Source: Actinomycetota bacterium
GTDB taxonomy: Bacteria; Actinomycetota; Actinomycetes; Nanopelagicales; Nanopelagicaceae
NCBI GenBank assembly: GCA_009698675.1
Contig: WLPT01000002.1
Location: 1 to 64,000 of the forward strand
Reading direction: 5' to 3'
Length of the DNA: 64,000 bases
A program made the position numbers and the translations under genes. This document shows positions 45,287 to 53,667 of the stretch, piece by piece. The notes beneath the pieces were generated by a model. It did not search any database. It saw only the letters and a program-made list of their open reading frames with translations, and had not been told where the DNA came from. Each line of letters begins with the position of its first letter. The first letter of the stretch is position 1.

Positions 45287-45387
45287 CCGTTAGCCTCTTT
45301 CCTATCTCCCCTCGGCCGTTGTGCGGGCCGGTTCATCGCACACGGGGTCGTAAACACCCCCGATACCAAAACAGAAAGGGATAATCC
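45287..45387 (+). promoter_or_regulatory. Structured leader of the purine permease gene
   Basis: The 101-nt gap holds two possible hairpins: TGTGCG/CGCACA (45320-45325 with 45337-45342, extendable by flanking CCG/CGG) and GGGG/CCCC (45344-45347 with 45356-45359). AAAGGG lies just before the ATG. I do not recognise a known purine, xanthine or guanidine riboswitch. It may be a plain leader or an uncatalogued element. Confidence 0.35.
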
Positions 45388-46824
45388 ATGCTCGATTCAT
45401 ATTTCAAAATCACAGAACGTGGGTCTACCGTAGCTCGTGAAGTTCGTGGCGGCTTCGTCACATTCTTCACAATGGCATATATCGTGGCGCTCAATCCATT
45501 GATCATCGGACTTGCAAAAGATGGCGACGGAAAGTTCCTCGGTGGCGGAGATGCACCAAACCTGGCCGCAGTAGCGGCTATGACCGCACTTATGGCTGGA
45601 GTTTTGACCATCCTAATGGGCGTGGTTGGAAACTATCCGTTGGCGCTAGCTACCGGACTTGGTCTCAATACTTTCGTAGCAGTCGGTATCGCTTCGAAAA
45701 TGTCATGGGCCGATGCGATGGGTCTGGTTGTTCTAGAGGGCTTAATCATCACGATACTTGTGCTGACTGGTTTTAGAACTGCAGTATTCAAAGCAGTTCC
45801 CGCTCAACTCAAGATTGCAGTCTCAGTTGGAATCGGACTCTTCATCGCATTAATCGGTCTCGTAGATGCCGGTTTCGTACGCAAGACTGGTTCAGGTCCA
45901 GTTCCTGTAACCCTTGGAGACAATGGAACGCTGATCGGTTGGCCGATAGTGGTATTCGCCTTTGGTCTATTCTTAATGATTATCTTGATGGTAAAGAAGG
46001 TTAAAGGTGCGCTCCTAATTGGAATCGCAGCAGCAACTGTTTTGGCTATCACCGTTGAATCGGCATTTAAAATCGGTCCTAACTTCAACGGTGCAACTGG
46101 CGCAGTTAATCCAAAGGGTTGGGGACTTAACGTTCCAACAATCCCAACCGATGTAGTTGGAAAGCCTGACTTTGGGCTCTTTGGTCAATTCAACCTATTG
46201 GGCTCATTCGATCGTATCTCTCTGATCGCAGGTATTCTCTTTGTCTTTACTCTTTTGCTCTCTGATTTTTTCGATACCGTCGGAACGGTTACGGCGATCG
46301 GGTATGAGGCCGATTTAATCGATAAAGATGGAAACATTCCAAATAACGATCGCATCTTGCTTGTCGACTCCATTGCTGCAATGGCAGGTGGAGCTGGAAG
46401 TATCTCCTCCAACACAAGTTACATCGAGTCGGCCGCAGGCGTCGGTGAAGGCGCACGAACGGGCTTGGCATCGGTAGTTACCGGTGTGCTCTTCTTGCTA
46501 ACAACCTTCCTGGCACCGCTTGTAGCTGTGATTCCATATGAGGCTGCAACGCCTGCACTAGTTATCGTCGGTTTCTTGATGATGACACAGATAAAGAAGA
46601 TCGACTGGGAAGACTATGGAATTGCAATTCCCTCGTTCTTAACAATTATCTTGATGCCATTTACTTACAATATCTCGGTGGGTATTGGCGCAGGCTTTGT
46701 TTCCCATGTTGTAATCCGCTTAGTACAAGGACGGCGCAAGGATGTTCATCCATTGCTACTACTTGTTTCAGGTCTATTTATGATCTACTTCTTGGCCTCT
46801 CCAATAAACTCCTGGATTGGCTAA
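45388..46824 (+). CDS. NCS2/AzgA-type purine permease
   Basis: This 478-residue transporter has about 12-14 helices. The N-terminus YFKITERGSTVAREVRGG and FFTMAYIVALNP is typical of the AzgA-like (PbuG/GhxP) hypoxanthine-guanine-adenine permeases. SDFFDTVGTVTAIG and SSNTSYIESAAGVGEGARTGLA are its substrate-site helices. It would import nucleobases by proton symport, feeding Apt. A strong terminator follows. Confidence 0.92.
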   Translation: MLDSYFKITERGSTVAREVRGGFVTFFTMAYIVALNPLIIGLAKDGDGKFLGGGDAPNLAAVAAMTALMAGVLTILMGVVGNYPLALATGLGLNTFVAVGIASKMSWADAMGLVVLEGLIITILVLTGFRTAVFKAVPAQLKIAVSVGIGLFIALIGLVDAGFVRKTGSGPVPVTLGDNGTLIGWPIVVFAFGLFLMIILMVKKVKGALLIGIAAATVLAITVESAFKIGPNFNGATGAVNPKGWGLNVPTIPTDVVGKPDFGLFGQFNLLGSFDRISLIAGILFVFTLLLSDFFDTVGTVTAIGYEADLIDKDGNIPNNDRILLVDSIAAMAGGAGSISSNTSYIESAAGVGEGARTGLASVVTGVLFLLTTFLAPLVAVIPYEAATPALVIVGFLMMTQIKKIDWEDYGIAIPSFLTIILMPFTYNISVGIGAGFVSHVVIRLVQGRRKDVHPLLLLVSGLFMIYFLASPINSWIG

Positions 46825-46836
46825 ATAGTAATTAAA

Positions 46837-46876
46837 AAAACCAGCCCCTGCCGATAGATTGGCAGGGGCTGGTTTT
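46837..46876. terminator. Bidirectional intrinsic terminator
   Basis: A perfect 16-bp stem (46837-46852 with 46861-46876; AAAACCAGCCCCTGCC / GGCAGGGGCTGGTTTT) has an 8-nt loop. T/A runs on both sides let it serve the + strand permease and the - strand ung, whose stop codon abuts it at 46877. Confidence 0.94.
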
Positions 46877-47515
46877 CTACCATTGAATAGGTTCTAATCC
46901 CTCTCGAAGGAGCACCTGATTGGCAGTTGAGAAAGGCTTGGAGCCAAAGAAGCCTCGGTAGGCCGATAGTGGACTCGGATGTACGGATGAGATGGTGAAA
47001 TCGCTGCGAAAATACGGTGCGAGCTCTTGCGCGAATTTTCCCCACAAAATTGCAACAACCTGCCTCTGACCTAGGATTCGCGCTACTTCATCTGTAATTA
47101 CTTGCCATCCGTAATCTCTATGGGTTAAAGACTCACCGCTCCTAGTCGTTAAAATACGGTTGATAAGAAGCACTCCTTGATCGGCCCAAAGGCTTAAATC
47201 GCAGCCCCTTGCCGAGCGCTCTCCACAATCATCATCTAACTCCTTAAAGATATTTCGCAACGATGCCGGCAGCGGATGTACTCCATTAGGCACCGAAAAA
47301 GCTAATCCATGCGCATAGCCGGCCTTCGGGTATGGATCTTGGCCGAAAATCACCACACGGATAGAGTCGATTGGCACGGTCAAAGCACGCATAACATCTT
47401 CAAAGGCAGGTGTAATTGACTCTGTCTGAATTTGAACTTCGATAACGTCAAAACTCTTACGTAATGGAGCCAGTGCCGATTTCCAATCGGCATGCATCTG
47501 GTCGTAGAGCTTCAT
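46877..47515 (-). CDS. ung: Uracil-DNA glycosylase
   Basis: This 212-residue family 1 Ung removes uracil from DNA. Catalytic Asp60 is in FGQDPYPKAGYAHGLAFS, the His is in the HPSPLSAYRGFFG loop, and VAILWGKFAQ is the third conserved block. The Pro after GQDPY, where E. coli has His, is shared with mycobacterial Ung. It begins one base after the ABC ATPase stop. Confidence 0.94.
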   Translation of the reverse strand: MKLYDQMHADWKSALAPLRKSFDVIEVQIQTESITPAFEDVMRALTVPIDSIRVVIFGQDPYPKAGYAHGLAFSVPNGVHPLPASLRNIFKELDDDCGERSARGCDLSLWADQGVLLINRILTTRSGESLTHRDYGWQVITDEVARILGQRQVVAILWGKFAQELAPYFRSDFTISSVHPSPLSAYRGFFGSKPFSTANQVLLREGLEPIQW

Positions 47516-47516
47516 A

Positions 47517-48308
47517 TTAAAACTGTGCGCGTGCCGAGTAGCGTCCTGAGAGGCAACTTACTTCAATGGGGGTTTCGAAGATCGCAGAGATATGCTCTGA
47601 AGTAATAACCATCTCGCATGGACCCGATACCGCAATCGCACCGTCTTTCATAAGGAGCGCATGAGTTGTGCCGATAGGTATCTCTTCGATGTGATGTGTG
47701 ACAAGAACTGTGGCAGGTGCGCCCGGATCATTGGAGAAGTTTGCAAATCGTCGAAGTAAATCCTCGCGACCGCCAACATCTAAACCTGCGGCAGGTTCAT
47801 CAAGTAGTAAGAGTTCAGGATCGGTCATCAAAGCTCGTGCGATCTGAACTCGCTTGCGCTCCCCCTCACTCAAAGTGCTATAGGTACGCTCGCCGAGTTC
47901 ACGCACGCCGAAGGTAGTAAGTAAGGCGATAGCCCGTGATTCATCCCAAAGATCGTAATCCTCATTCCACCTACCCACAATTGCATATGCCGCGGTTAGA
48001 ACTACATCCTTGACTCTCTCATCCCCAGGAATCTCCTCTGCCAAAATTGCACCACACATGCCGATACGCGTGCGTAGTTCAAATAGATCAACGTGACCCA
48101 TGGTCTTATCCAGGATTTTTACCGAACCTGAGGTAGGGAAAATTCGCGTTGCAAGAATCTGTAAAAGTGTGGATTTTCCTGCCCCATTTGGGCCAAGAAT
48201 TACCCACCGCTGTCCTGAGTTGATTGTGAAATTAATCGGCCCCAGAATTGTTTTTTCCTCACGTCGGACCGATACATCGGTGAGCTCTAAAACAGTTGCA
48301 CTGGACAT
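47517..48308 (-). CDS. ABC transporter ATP-binding protein (Rv3041c-like)
   Basis: This 263-residue ATPase has Walker A LGPNGAGKST, signature LSEGERKRV, Walker B LLLLDEPAAGLD and the switch His in VLVTHHIEEI. No permease gene is next to it. The group (M. tuberculosis Rv3041c, beside serB2) is ModF/YheS-like, and the partner is unknown. ATG 48308 is preferred; an upstream ATG would run into the divergent serB region. Confidence 0.87.
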   Translation of the reverse strand: MSSATVLELTDVSVRREEKTILGPINFTINSGQRWVILGPNGAGKSTLLQILATRIFPTSGSVKILDKTMGHVDLFELRTRIGMCGAILAEEIPGDERVKDVVLTAAYAIVGRWNEDYDLWDESRAIALLTTFGVRELGERTYSTLSEGERKRVQIARALMTDPELLLLDEPAAGLDVGGREDLLRRFANFSNDPGAPATVLVTHHIEEIPIGTTHALLMKDGAIAVSGPCEMVITSEHISAIFETPIEVSCLSGRYSARAQF

Positions 48309-48394
48309 AGAGCAAAAAGATACTGCGTAAATCGATTCTCCGAGGCCGATATGGGCCATGGCGCTAGGTGATTCGCGATAACCTAGCCTCCACT

Positions 48395-49582
48395 ATGGAA
48401 GCTAATATGGATAAAGAGCAGTTCACGGGCTTAATTCTGCTCAGTGGCCTCGATAGACCTGGGATCACAGATGCTCTATTTAGAGTATTAGCCCCATTCT
48501 CGATCACGGTTCTCGATCTAGAGCAGGTCGTAATTAGTGGACGTTTAATCCTGGCAACGCTCATAGCGCTCAACCCAGCACATGAGAAGGCGATTGAGAG
48601 TGACCTCATGGCCAGCGCGCTTGAGTTAGATTGCGATATTGCAACTCTATTTGCCACAACTACTAGTTCAACTATCGCAGCAAAACCAAATCTGCTCCAC
48701 GTCGTGGTTCTGAGTACAAAACTATCGCCCAAGGCCGTGGCAGCTATTGCCGGTGCCATTAGCGGCACAGGTGCAAATATCGAGAGAATTACTCGTACCG
48801 CATCTACGCCTGTAACGGCGATTGAATTTATACTCTCCGGTGGCGCCCAAGAGAAAATCAGTGCCAGCCTTGCGCCACTTACAGCTGTGCATGAGGTTGA
48901 TATCGCGGTACAGCCAGGTGGTCTGGCCAGATATGCCAGAAAATTAGTTCAACTCGATGTCGATTCAACTCTTATCACCCAAGAGGTTATCGAGTTGCTC
49001 GCTGCAAAGGCCGGGGTACAAGCAGAGGTGAAGGTTATAACCGAATCAGCTATGCGCGGAGATATTGATTTCGAAGAATCATTGCGTTCCAGAGTTGCGT
49101 TATTGAAAGCACTTCCAGAGTCGGTAATCACTCAAGTTCAAAGTGAAATCACTCTAACCTCAGGTGCCAGAACTCTTGTGAGCACACTGCAAAGTTTAGG
49201 TCATGTTGTAACTGTGGTCTCTGGTGGATTTATAGATGTGATTGGCCCACTGCTTGCCGATTTAAAGATTCTTAATTTTCGTGCAAACAAACTAGAGATC
49301 AAAGACGGCCTCTTAACGGGCGGCCTTGAAGGTCCCGTAATTGATCGTGCCGCTAAGGCAGTTGCTTTGCGCGAGTTTGCAGCCCTTGAATCGATAAGCA
49401 TGGAGCAAACCGTGGCCATCGGTGATGGTGCCAATGATCTGGATATGATCGCAGCCGCCGGCTTAGGTATTGCATTCAATGCCAAACCCGCAGTAAAGGC
49501 CGCTGCCGACAGTAGTGTTAGCTCGCCGAATTTGGATTCAGTTCTCTACTTACTCGGTATTGCGCCAGAGATTGTTTTATAA
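48395..49582 (+). CDS. serB: Phosphoserine phosphatase SerB2 type
   Basis: This 395-residue protein completes serine synthesis by dephosphorylating phosphoserine. Two N-terminal ACT domains (from LILLSGLDRPGITDALFRVL, and HVVVLSTKLSPKAVAAI) precede a HAD phosphatase with motif I QLDVDSTLI, VVSGGF, and motif IV AIGDGANDLDMI. The tandem ACT form matches mycobacterial SerB2 (409). ATG 48395 is likeliest, with TAACCT 10 nt upstream; GTG 48368 and ATG 48407 are alternatives. Divergent from the ABC gene as in Rv3041c-Rv3042c surroundings. Confidence 0.92.
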   Translation: MEANMDKEQFTGLILLSGLDRPGITDALFRVLAPFSITVLDLEQVVISGRLILATLIALNPAHEKAIESDLMASALELDCDIATLFATTTSSTIAAKPNLLHVVVLSTKLSPKAVAAIAGAISGTGANIERITRTASTPVTAIEFILSGGAQEKISASLAPLTAVHEVDIAVQPGGLARYARKLVQLDVDSTLITQEVIELLAAKAGVQAEVKVITESAMRGDIDFEESLRSRVALLKALPESVITQVQSEITLTSGARTLVSTLQSLGHVVTVVSGGFIDVIGPLLADLKILNFRANKLEIKDGLLTGGLEGPVIDRAAKAVALREFAALESISMEQTVAIGDGANDLDMIAAAGLGIAFNAKPAVKAAADSSVSSPNLDSVLYLLGIAPEIVL

Positions 49583-49592
49583 AAAAAAGAGA

Positions 49593-50441
49593 TTAAAGAC
49601 GACAGGCGTGAATATCGGTAACCAATATCCCACGCGCCCCTACGCTCCACAACTCATCCATCACTCTATTCGTCTCTTTTCGCAGCACCATTGCTCGTAC
49701 TGCTACCCAATCGGCTTTTTGTAGCGGAGAGATTGTCGGTGACTCTAAACCTGGCGTTATCGCACATGCGGCCTCAAGATTCATCTTTGAAATATCGTAA
49801 TCGAGTAGAACATATCGACGCGCTGTCACAACTCCCTGTAGACGACGTAAGAGAACCTCTAAATCCTTAGGAATTTGTACGCCCTTGCGCGCGATGATAA
49901 TCGCCTCGCTAATCAAAATCGCTTCGCCAAATATCGCCAGACCAGCCTGCCTTAGTGTATTTCCAGTGCTCACAACATCGGCGATAAGGTCTGCAACTCC
50001 TAAACGCACACTGCTTTCTACTGCGCCATCCAAGCGCACAATATCTGCCGTGACCCCTAAATCTGCTAAATGGGCAGTTACCAAGCCAGGATAGGCCGTT
50101 GCAACTCTCTTACCCGAAATATCTTTGACTGACCACTGTGAATCTACTGGAGCTGCAAATCGAAAAGTTGAACTTCCGAAATCCAAAGAGAGTAGTTCAT
50201 CTGCAGATGCCTGTGAATCGATCAACAGGTCTCTGCCAGTAATTCCAGCTTCAAGTTCACCTGAGCCTACATATATTGCGATATCACGTGGACGCAAATA
50301 GTAGAACTCAACGTTATTTTCTTGATCGACTAATACTAAATCCCGACTATCAGAGCGTTGCTTGTATCCGGCCTCTTTTAGAATCGCAATTGAAGCCTCA
50401 GCCAATGAGCCTTTGTTCGGTACGGCAACTCGTAACATCAT
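49593..50441 (-). CDS. hisG: ATP phosphoribosyltransferase (long form)
   Basis: This 282-residue HisG performs the first step of histidine synthesis. LRVAVPNKGSLAE opens the catalytic domain, and the PRPP-binding ADLIADVVSTGNTLRQAGL is clear. The last ~75 residues form the ACT-like domain used for histidine feedback. It is the long type that does not need HisZ. It lies 14 nt after hisE. Confidence 0.95.
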   Translation of the reverse strand: MMLRVAVPNKGSLAEASIAILKEAGYKQRSDSRDLVLVDQENNVEFYYLRPRDIAIYVGSGELEAGITGRDLLIDSQASADELLSLDFGSSTFRFAAPVDSQWSVKDISGKRVATAYPGLVTAHLADLGVTADIVRLDGAVESSVRLGVADLIADVVSTGNTLRQAGLAIFGEAILISEAIIIARKGVQIPKDLEVLLRRLQGVVTARRYVLLDYDISKMNLEAACAITPGLESPTISPLQKADWVAVRAMVLRKETNRVMDELWSVGARGILVTDIHACRL

Positions 50442-50455
50442 TGAACTCGATTCTA

Positions 50456-50719
50456 TTAAAGGTATCGGTAAATATCTTCGGGAGTTAGGCCACGAGCCAG
50501 CATCATTGTCTGCAGATGATAAATCAGCTGACTAATCTCCTCTGCTAAGGCCTCATCAGACTCATGTTCTGCGGCCAGCCATACTTCACCGGCCTCTTCT
50601 AGAATCTTCTTGCCTATCGCATGTACGCCAGCATCCACTGCCGCTAGCGTCCCAGAGCCTTCGGCACGCAAAGAAATCTTTTGCGAAAGTTCTAGCCACA
50701 GTGAGTCAAAGCTCTTCAT
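50456..50719 (-). CDS. hisE: Phosphoribosyl-ATP pyrophosphatase
   Basis: This 87-residue all-helical MazG-like enzyme is the second step of histidine synthesis. [19 protein letters not shown] and [18 protein letters not shown] carry the metal-binding Glu residues. ATG 50719 is chosen, since the frame upstream enters the transporter gene and has no resemblance. hisE-hisG pairing is standard in Actinobacteria. Confidence 0.93.
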   Translation of the reverse strand: MKSFDSLWLELSQKISLRAEGSGTLAAVDAGVHAIGKKILEEAGEVWLAAEHESDEALAEEISQLIYHLQTMMLARGLTPEDIYRYL

Positions 50720-50726
50720 GAGGGCA

Positions 50727-50732
50727 ACTTTA
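50727..50732 (-). promoter_or_regulatory. Predicted -10 box for leaderless hisE-hisG
   Basis: TAAAGT on the minus strand is 7 nt before the hisE ATG and overlaps the gap after the transporter stop codon, so hisEG need not depend on the FMN riboswitch. Confidence 0.4.
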
Positions 50733-51422
50733 CTATGAAGCAGAGTTGGCTGGAGCGCTATTTGCTTCCAGCTTAGATATGCGCAGCCATGAATAGAATC
50801 CCCATAATACAAAGGGAAGATAAATGGCATATAACGTACCTGTTGGGTAGTAGCCATTCTTGAAGGCGAAGGGAACGCCAACAAAATCAACTGCTATCCA
50901 CACCAACCAAAACTCAACATATCCACGGCTCATACCGAAAGTGGCAAGGGCCGTTCCGGTAAAGATCCACGTATCAACCAAGAGCCAGGTGCCGCTTTCA
51001 CCAAGGGCCCTAAAGATCTGCATTGAGAGAAGATAGAAGAGGATGATTACTGGTGTAAGAATCATTCTCTCTTTAGCTGTAGTCCAGCGCGGAGAGACCG
51101 GCGCACTGGAATCTCCATGATTGCTTCGGTGGCGGGCCCACCGAATCCAGCCATAAACGCTGACAGCGATAAGTAGGAGATTACGACTGGCCTGTCCATA
51201 GAAATTTGCCGAAGGCTGATCGGCGTAGGCAAATACGGCACCCAAAAAGACTGTGACAAGCAGACCATCGCCTAAAATTCCGATAGGCCATGCCGAAACT
51301 TTACGTCGGGCCCCTAATACCGCACTTGTTAAACCCAACACACCGCCAATAATCTCGCGCAGAGCGATGGATTTACTACCGAAGTTGATATTAGTTTCAA
51401 ACAACCACTTAATGATATTCAT
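50733..51422 (-). CDS. ribM: PnuC-family riboflavin transporter RibM (PnuX)
   Basis: This 229-residue membrane protein of the PnuC family has about seven helices. Family motifs [33 protein letters not shown] and GFYSWL are present. The FMN riboswitch directly upstream assigns riboflavin rather than nicotinamide riboside: riboswitch-controlled PnuC homologues in Actinobacteria (PnuX of Corynebacterium, RibM of Streptomyces) carry riboflavin. AGGAAGGA precedes the ATG. The next genes are hisE-hisG, with no riboflavin synthesis gene alongside. Confidence 0.88.
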   Translation of the reverse strand: MNIIKWLFETNINFGSKSIALREIIGGVLGLTSAVLGARRKVSAWPIGILGDGLLVTVFLGAVFAYADQPSANFYGQASRNLLLIAVSVYGWIRWARHRSNHGDSSAPVSPRWTTAKERMILTPVIILFYLLSMQIFRALGESGTWLLVDTWIFTGTALATFGMSRGYVEFWLVWIAVDFVGVPFAFKNGYYPTGTLYAIYLPFVLWGFYSWLRISKLEANSAPANSAS

Positions 51423-51427
51423 AGTTG

Positions 51428-51441
51428 ATCCTTCCTAGGAT
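51428..51441 (-). promoter_or_regulatory. Hairpin enclosing the ribM Shine-Dalgarno sequence
   Basis: ATCCT-AGGA-AGGAT can fold into a 5-bp stem with a 4-nt loop that covers the AGGAAGGA site 6-13 nt before the ribM ATG. It could be the sequestered state of a riboswitch acting on translation. Confidence 0.4.
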
Positions 51442-51449
51442 GAAAAGCT

Positions 51450-51494
51450 CCAGGAAGCAACACAGCAGATGCATGCGTAGATGCATGCAACACA
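51450..51494 (-). repeat. Nested direct and inverted repeats in the ribM leader
   Basis: On the plus strand GCAACACA (51456-51463) recurs at 51488-51495. Between the copies AGATGCATGC occurs twice (51467 and 51479 onward), and TGCATGC/GCATGCA can form a 7-bp hairpin with loop GTAGAT. It lies between the riboswitch aptamer and the start codon. Confidence 0.7.
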
Positions 51495-51495
51495 A

Positions 51496-51615
51496 TGTCC
51501 CTTTATCCAGACTTTAACTGTCGGTTTTGGAGTTACACCAAATCAACCGACCACTGGATGTGGTCGGGTCGCGGACTTTACCGCCGGTTCGGAATTATCA
51601 CCGACCCCCGGAACA
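51496..51615 (-). promoter_or_regulatory. FMN riboswitch (RFN element)
   Basis: Read on the minus strand, the sequence contains the conserved RFN core: the GGTGATAATTCC strand, AACCGGCGGTAAAGTCCGCGA, a variable hairpin CCGACCAC...GTGGTCGG, TTTGGTGTAACTCCAAAACCGACAG and TTAAAGTCTGGAT. Closing stem P1 pairs TGTTCC (51610-51615) with GGGACA (51496-51501). The element senses FMN and switches off ribM expression when flavin is plentiful. Confidence 0.95.
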
Positions 51616-51624
51616 ACTTGATGC

Positions 51625-52290
51625 TTAGTCTGCCATAGAGATGGCCAGTTTGCGCAATGAATCGATCATGGCCGAGGGATCATCGGCGTTAAAGACGGCG
51701 CTACCAGCTACAAAAACATCGGCGCCGGCCTCTGCCGCCTCTGAAATCGTGGACATAGAGACGCCGCCGTCAACCTGGAGCCATATGGGTCTATCGCCGA
51801 TAATGGCTCGCGTACGTCTTACTTTCTCCATCATTTCATGCATAAATTTCTGACCACCAAAGCCAGGTTCGACAGTCATAATCAAAAACATATCGACATC
51901 ATCGATCAGATCTGCATAACTCTCAATTGTGGTGCCCGGTTTTAAACCTAAACCCGCACGAGCACCAATTCTTCGAATCGCGCGCAGAGTAGATACTACG
52001 TTTTGACTTGCCTCTGCATGAATAGTGACACTGGCACAACCAACCTCTGCATAAGCCGGTGCAATCTTATCTACATCGGCGACCATGAGATGGGCATCAA
52101 CATCTATAGGACAGGATCTAATAATTTCACTGGCTGCAGAGAAATCGAAGGTGAAGTTTGGAACAAAGATATTGTCCATAATATCTAAATGCAGTAGATC
52201 CGATGCCGCAGAGATACGCGCAATTTCCTTATCCAAATTAGCAAGGTCAGCATTTAGAATGCTCGGCGTAATTCTAATCTCTCGGCTCAT
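51625..52290 (-). CDS. rpe: Ribulose-phosphate 3-epimerase
   Basis: This 221-residue TIM-barrel enzyme of the pentose phosphate pathway interconverts ribulose-5-P and xylulose-5-P. Metal ligands fit LHLDIMDNIFVPNFTF, DAHLMV, TIHAE and VDGGV. MTVEPGFGGQKFM is the signature loop. The 3' end of the gene lies 10 nt from the FMN element. A leaderless promoter lies inside the end of rsmB. Confidence 0.95.
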   Translation of the reverse strand: MSREIRITPSILNADLANLDKEIARISAASDLLHLDIMDNIFVPNFTFDFSAASEIIRSCPIDVDAHLMVADVDKIAPAYAEVGCASVTIHAEASQNVVSTLRAIRRIGARAGLGLKPGTTIESYADLIDDVDMFLIMTVEPGFGGQKFMHEMMEKVRRTRAIIGDRPIWLQVDGGVSMSTISEAAEAGADVFVAGSAVFNADDPSAMIDSLRKLAISMAD

Positions 52291-52296
52291 AGAGAA

Positions 52297-52302
52297 ATTC
52301 TA
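52297..52302 (-). promoter_or_regulatory. Predicted -10 box for leaderless rpe
   Basis: TAGAAT on the minus strand is 6 nt before the rpe ATG and coincides with the rsmB stop codon. Confidence 0.45.
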
Positions 52303-53667
52303 ACTTTTCTTGACAAGAATGGCTAAGAACATGGAATCGGTGCCGTGGCGGTGCGTCCAAAGGGCCATGGCCCCACCACGGATTGCACCATCGAGTCCAT
52401 CTGGTAGGTAAGGAGTCAGATCCACTAACTCCATCTCTGGGTGGTTTTTGATAATGTCATTGACTTGAACTGTTGTTTCGGCCAAGTGTGGGGAACATGT
52501 TGCATAACCCAAAATACCGTTCGGCTCAAGGACCGTAATGGCCGCATCGATTAATTCACGTTGTAGAGAAGTAAGCTCGCGTAAATCTTGAAGCGTGCGT
52601 CTCCACCTAACCTCAGGGCGTCGACGTAAGGCTCCAAGTCCAGTACATGGAGCATCGATCAAAATTGCATCGAAGCTCTCATTGTGGCTGGCGATATCTC
52701 TTCCATCACCAACCCAAACCCGTGCACCATGTACAACCCGCTTAACAAGCTCGGCTCGCGGAACAGAGATCTCATTGGCGGTAAAAGTAAGAGATCTCTG
52801 TTGTGCCAAGGCCGCGAGCAAAGCAGCTTTACCTCCAGGGCCTGCACACAAATCCAGCCATCTACTTCCCGGTGCAGCTTGTGCAAAGAGTGAGGCAACT
52901 AGTTGCGATCCTTCATCTTGCACGCCCGCTAAGCGATGTCGAATCAAATCCAAACTACCTGGATTCCCCTTCCACCGCGCTCCCAGTTGTGAAAATTTAG
53001 TCGCCTCTGCCCCTATCGCAAGTAAATCCTCTTGAGTTGAATAACCTGGCCACGATACTAAAGTAGGTAAGGCGGCTATATTATTTATAGAAAGCGCCGC
53101 CTCCACTTCATCCCAATCCTTGAGTAGGTCGTAGTAGGCCGAGACAATCCATTCAGGGTGTGAGTATTGAATCGATAAACGCGTAATCGGATCTTTGATA
53201 TCGGCCAATGGGGAGAACCAATCCTCAATCGACTTACGCGTAACGCTGCGAAGAAGAGCGTTAACAAAACTGGCTTTAGACTCCCCCAGGCGCTTCCTGG
53301 CAACTTCTACGCTCGCAGAGACAGAGGCGTGATCGGGTATACGCATCTGGTGGATTTGGTGCACACCCATACGTGCGATATCAACTATGCCTGCGTCAAC
53401 TTCACTCCATGGTCTATCACTGATCTGTGCTAATACCCAGTCATGCCTACCCTGCATACGCAACGTTCCGTAGACCAGTTCGGTTACTAAATTACGATCA
53501 CGCTCTGGCAAGTTACTAGAACTCAAAGCTTGAGGCAGTAGAAGATTTGAATAGCCTTGATTTCTATTAACCTCTGTGATCAAATCAAATGCCAACAATC
53601 TGGAGGGTTCAGGTTTTGGAGATTTGAACGTGTTTCTTCGTGGCTCAACCAAAGTGAGATCCTTCAT
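52300..53667 (-). CDS. rsmB: 16S rRNA (cytosine-967-C5)-methyltransferase RsmB
   Basis: This 455-residue protein has an N-terminal NusB-like RNA-binding domain (RLLAFDLITEV ... LPERDRNLVTELVYGTL) and a C-terminal Rossmann methyltransferase (LDLCAGPGGKAALLAA). Catalytic Cys residues are in IDAPCTGLGALRRRPEVRW and GYATCSPH. It corresponds to Rv1407 (fmu) downstream of fmt. It overlaps fmt by 23 nt. Confidence 0.94.
   Translation of the reverse strand: MKDLTLVEPRRNTFKSPKPEPSRLLAFDLITEVNRNQGYSNLLLPQALSSSNLPERDRNLVTELVYGTLRMQGRHDWVLAQISDRPWSEVDAGIVDIARMGVHQIHQMRIPDHASVSASVEVARKRLGESKASFVNALLRSVTRKSIEDWFSPLADIKDPITRLSIQYSHPEWIVSAYYDLLKDWDEVEAALSINNIAALPTLVSWPGYSTQEDLLAIGAEATKFSQLGARWKGNPGSLDLIRHRLAGVQDEGSQLVASLFAQAAPGSRWLDLCAGPGGKAALLAALAQQRSLTFTANEISVPRAELVKRVVHGARVWVGDGRDIASHNESFDAILIDAPCTGLGALRRRPEVRWRRTLQDLRELTSLQRELIDAAITVLEPNGILGYATCSPHLAETTVQVNDIIKNHPEMELVDLTPYLPDGLDGAIRGGAMALWTHRHGTDSMFLAILVKKS

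Noticed and set aside
45287-45387. Known purine riboswitch before the NCS2 permease
   Set aside because: No conserved three-way junction or the typical loop sequences of the purine aptamer are seen. Kept only as an unclassified leader.
50720-50890. 57-residue extension of hisE into the transporter gene
   Set aside because: HisE proteins are about 87-95 residues. The extension is antisense-free but out of frame with ribM and not HisE-like.
50733-51422. Nicotinamide riboside transporter PnuC
   Set aside because: The family is right, but the adjacent FMN riboswitch and the actinobacterial RibM/PnuX precedent favour riboflavin.
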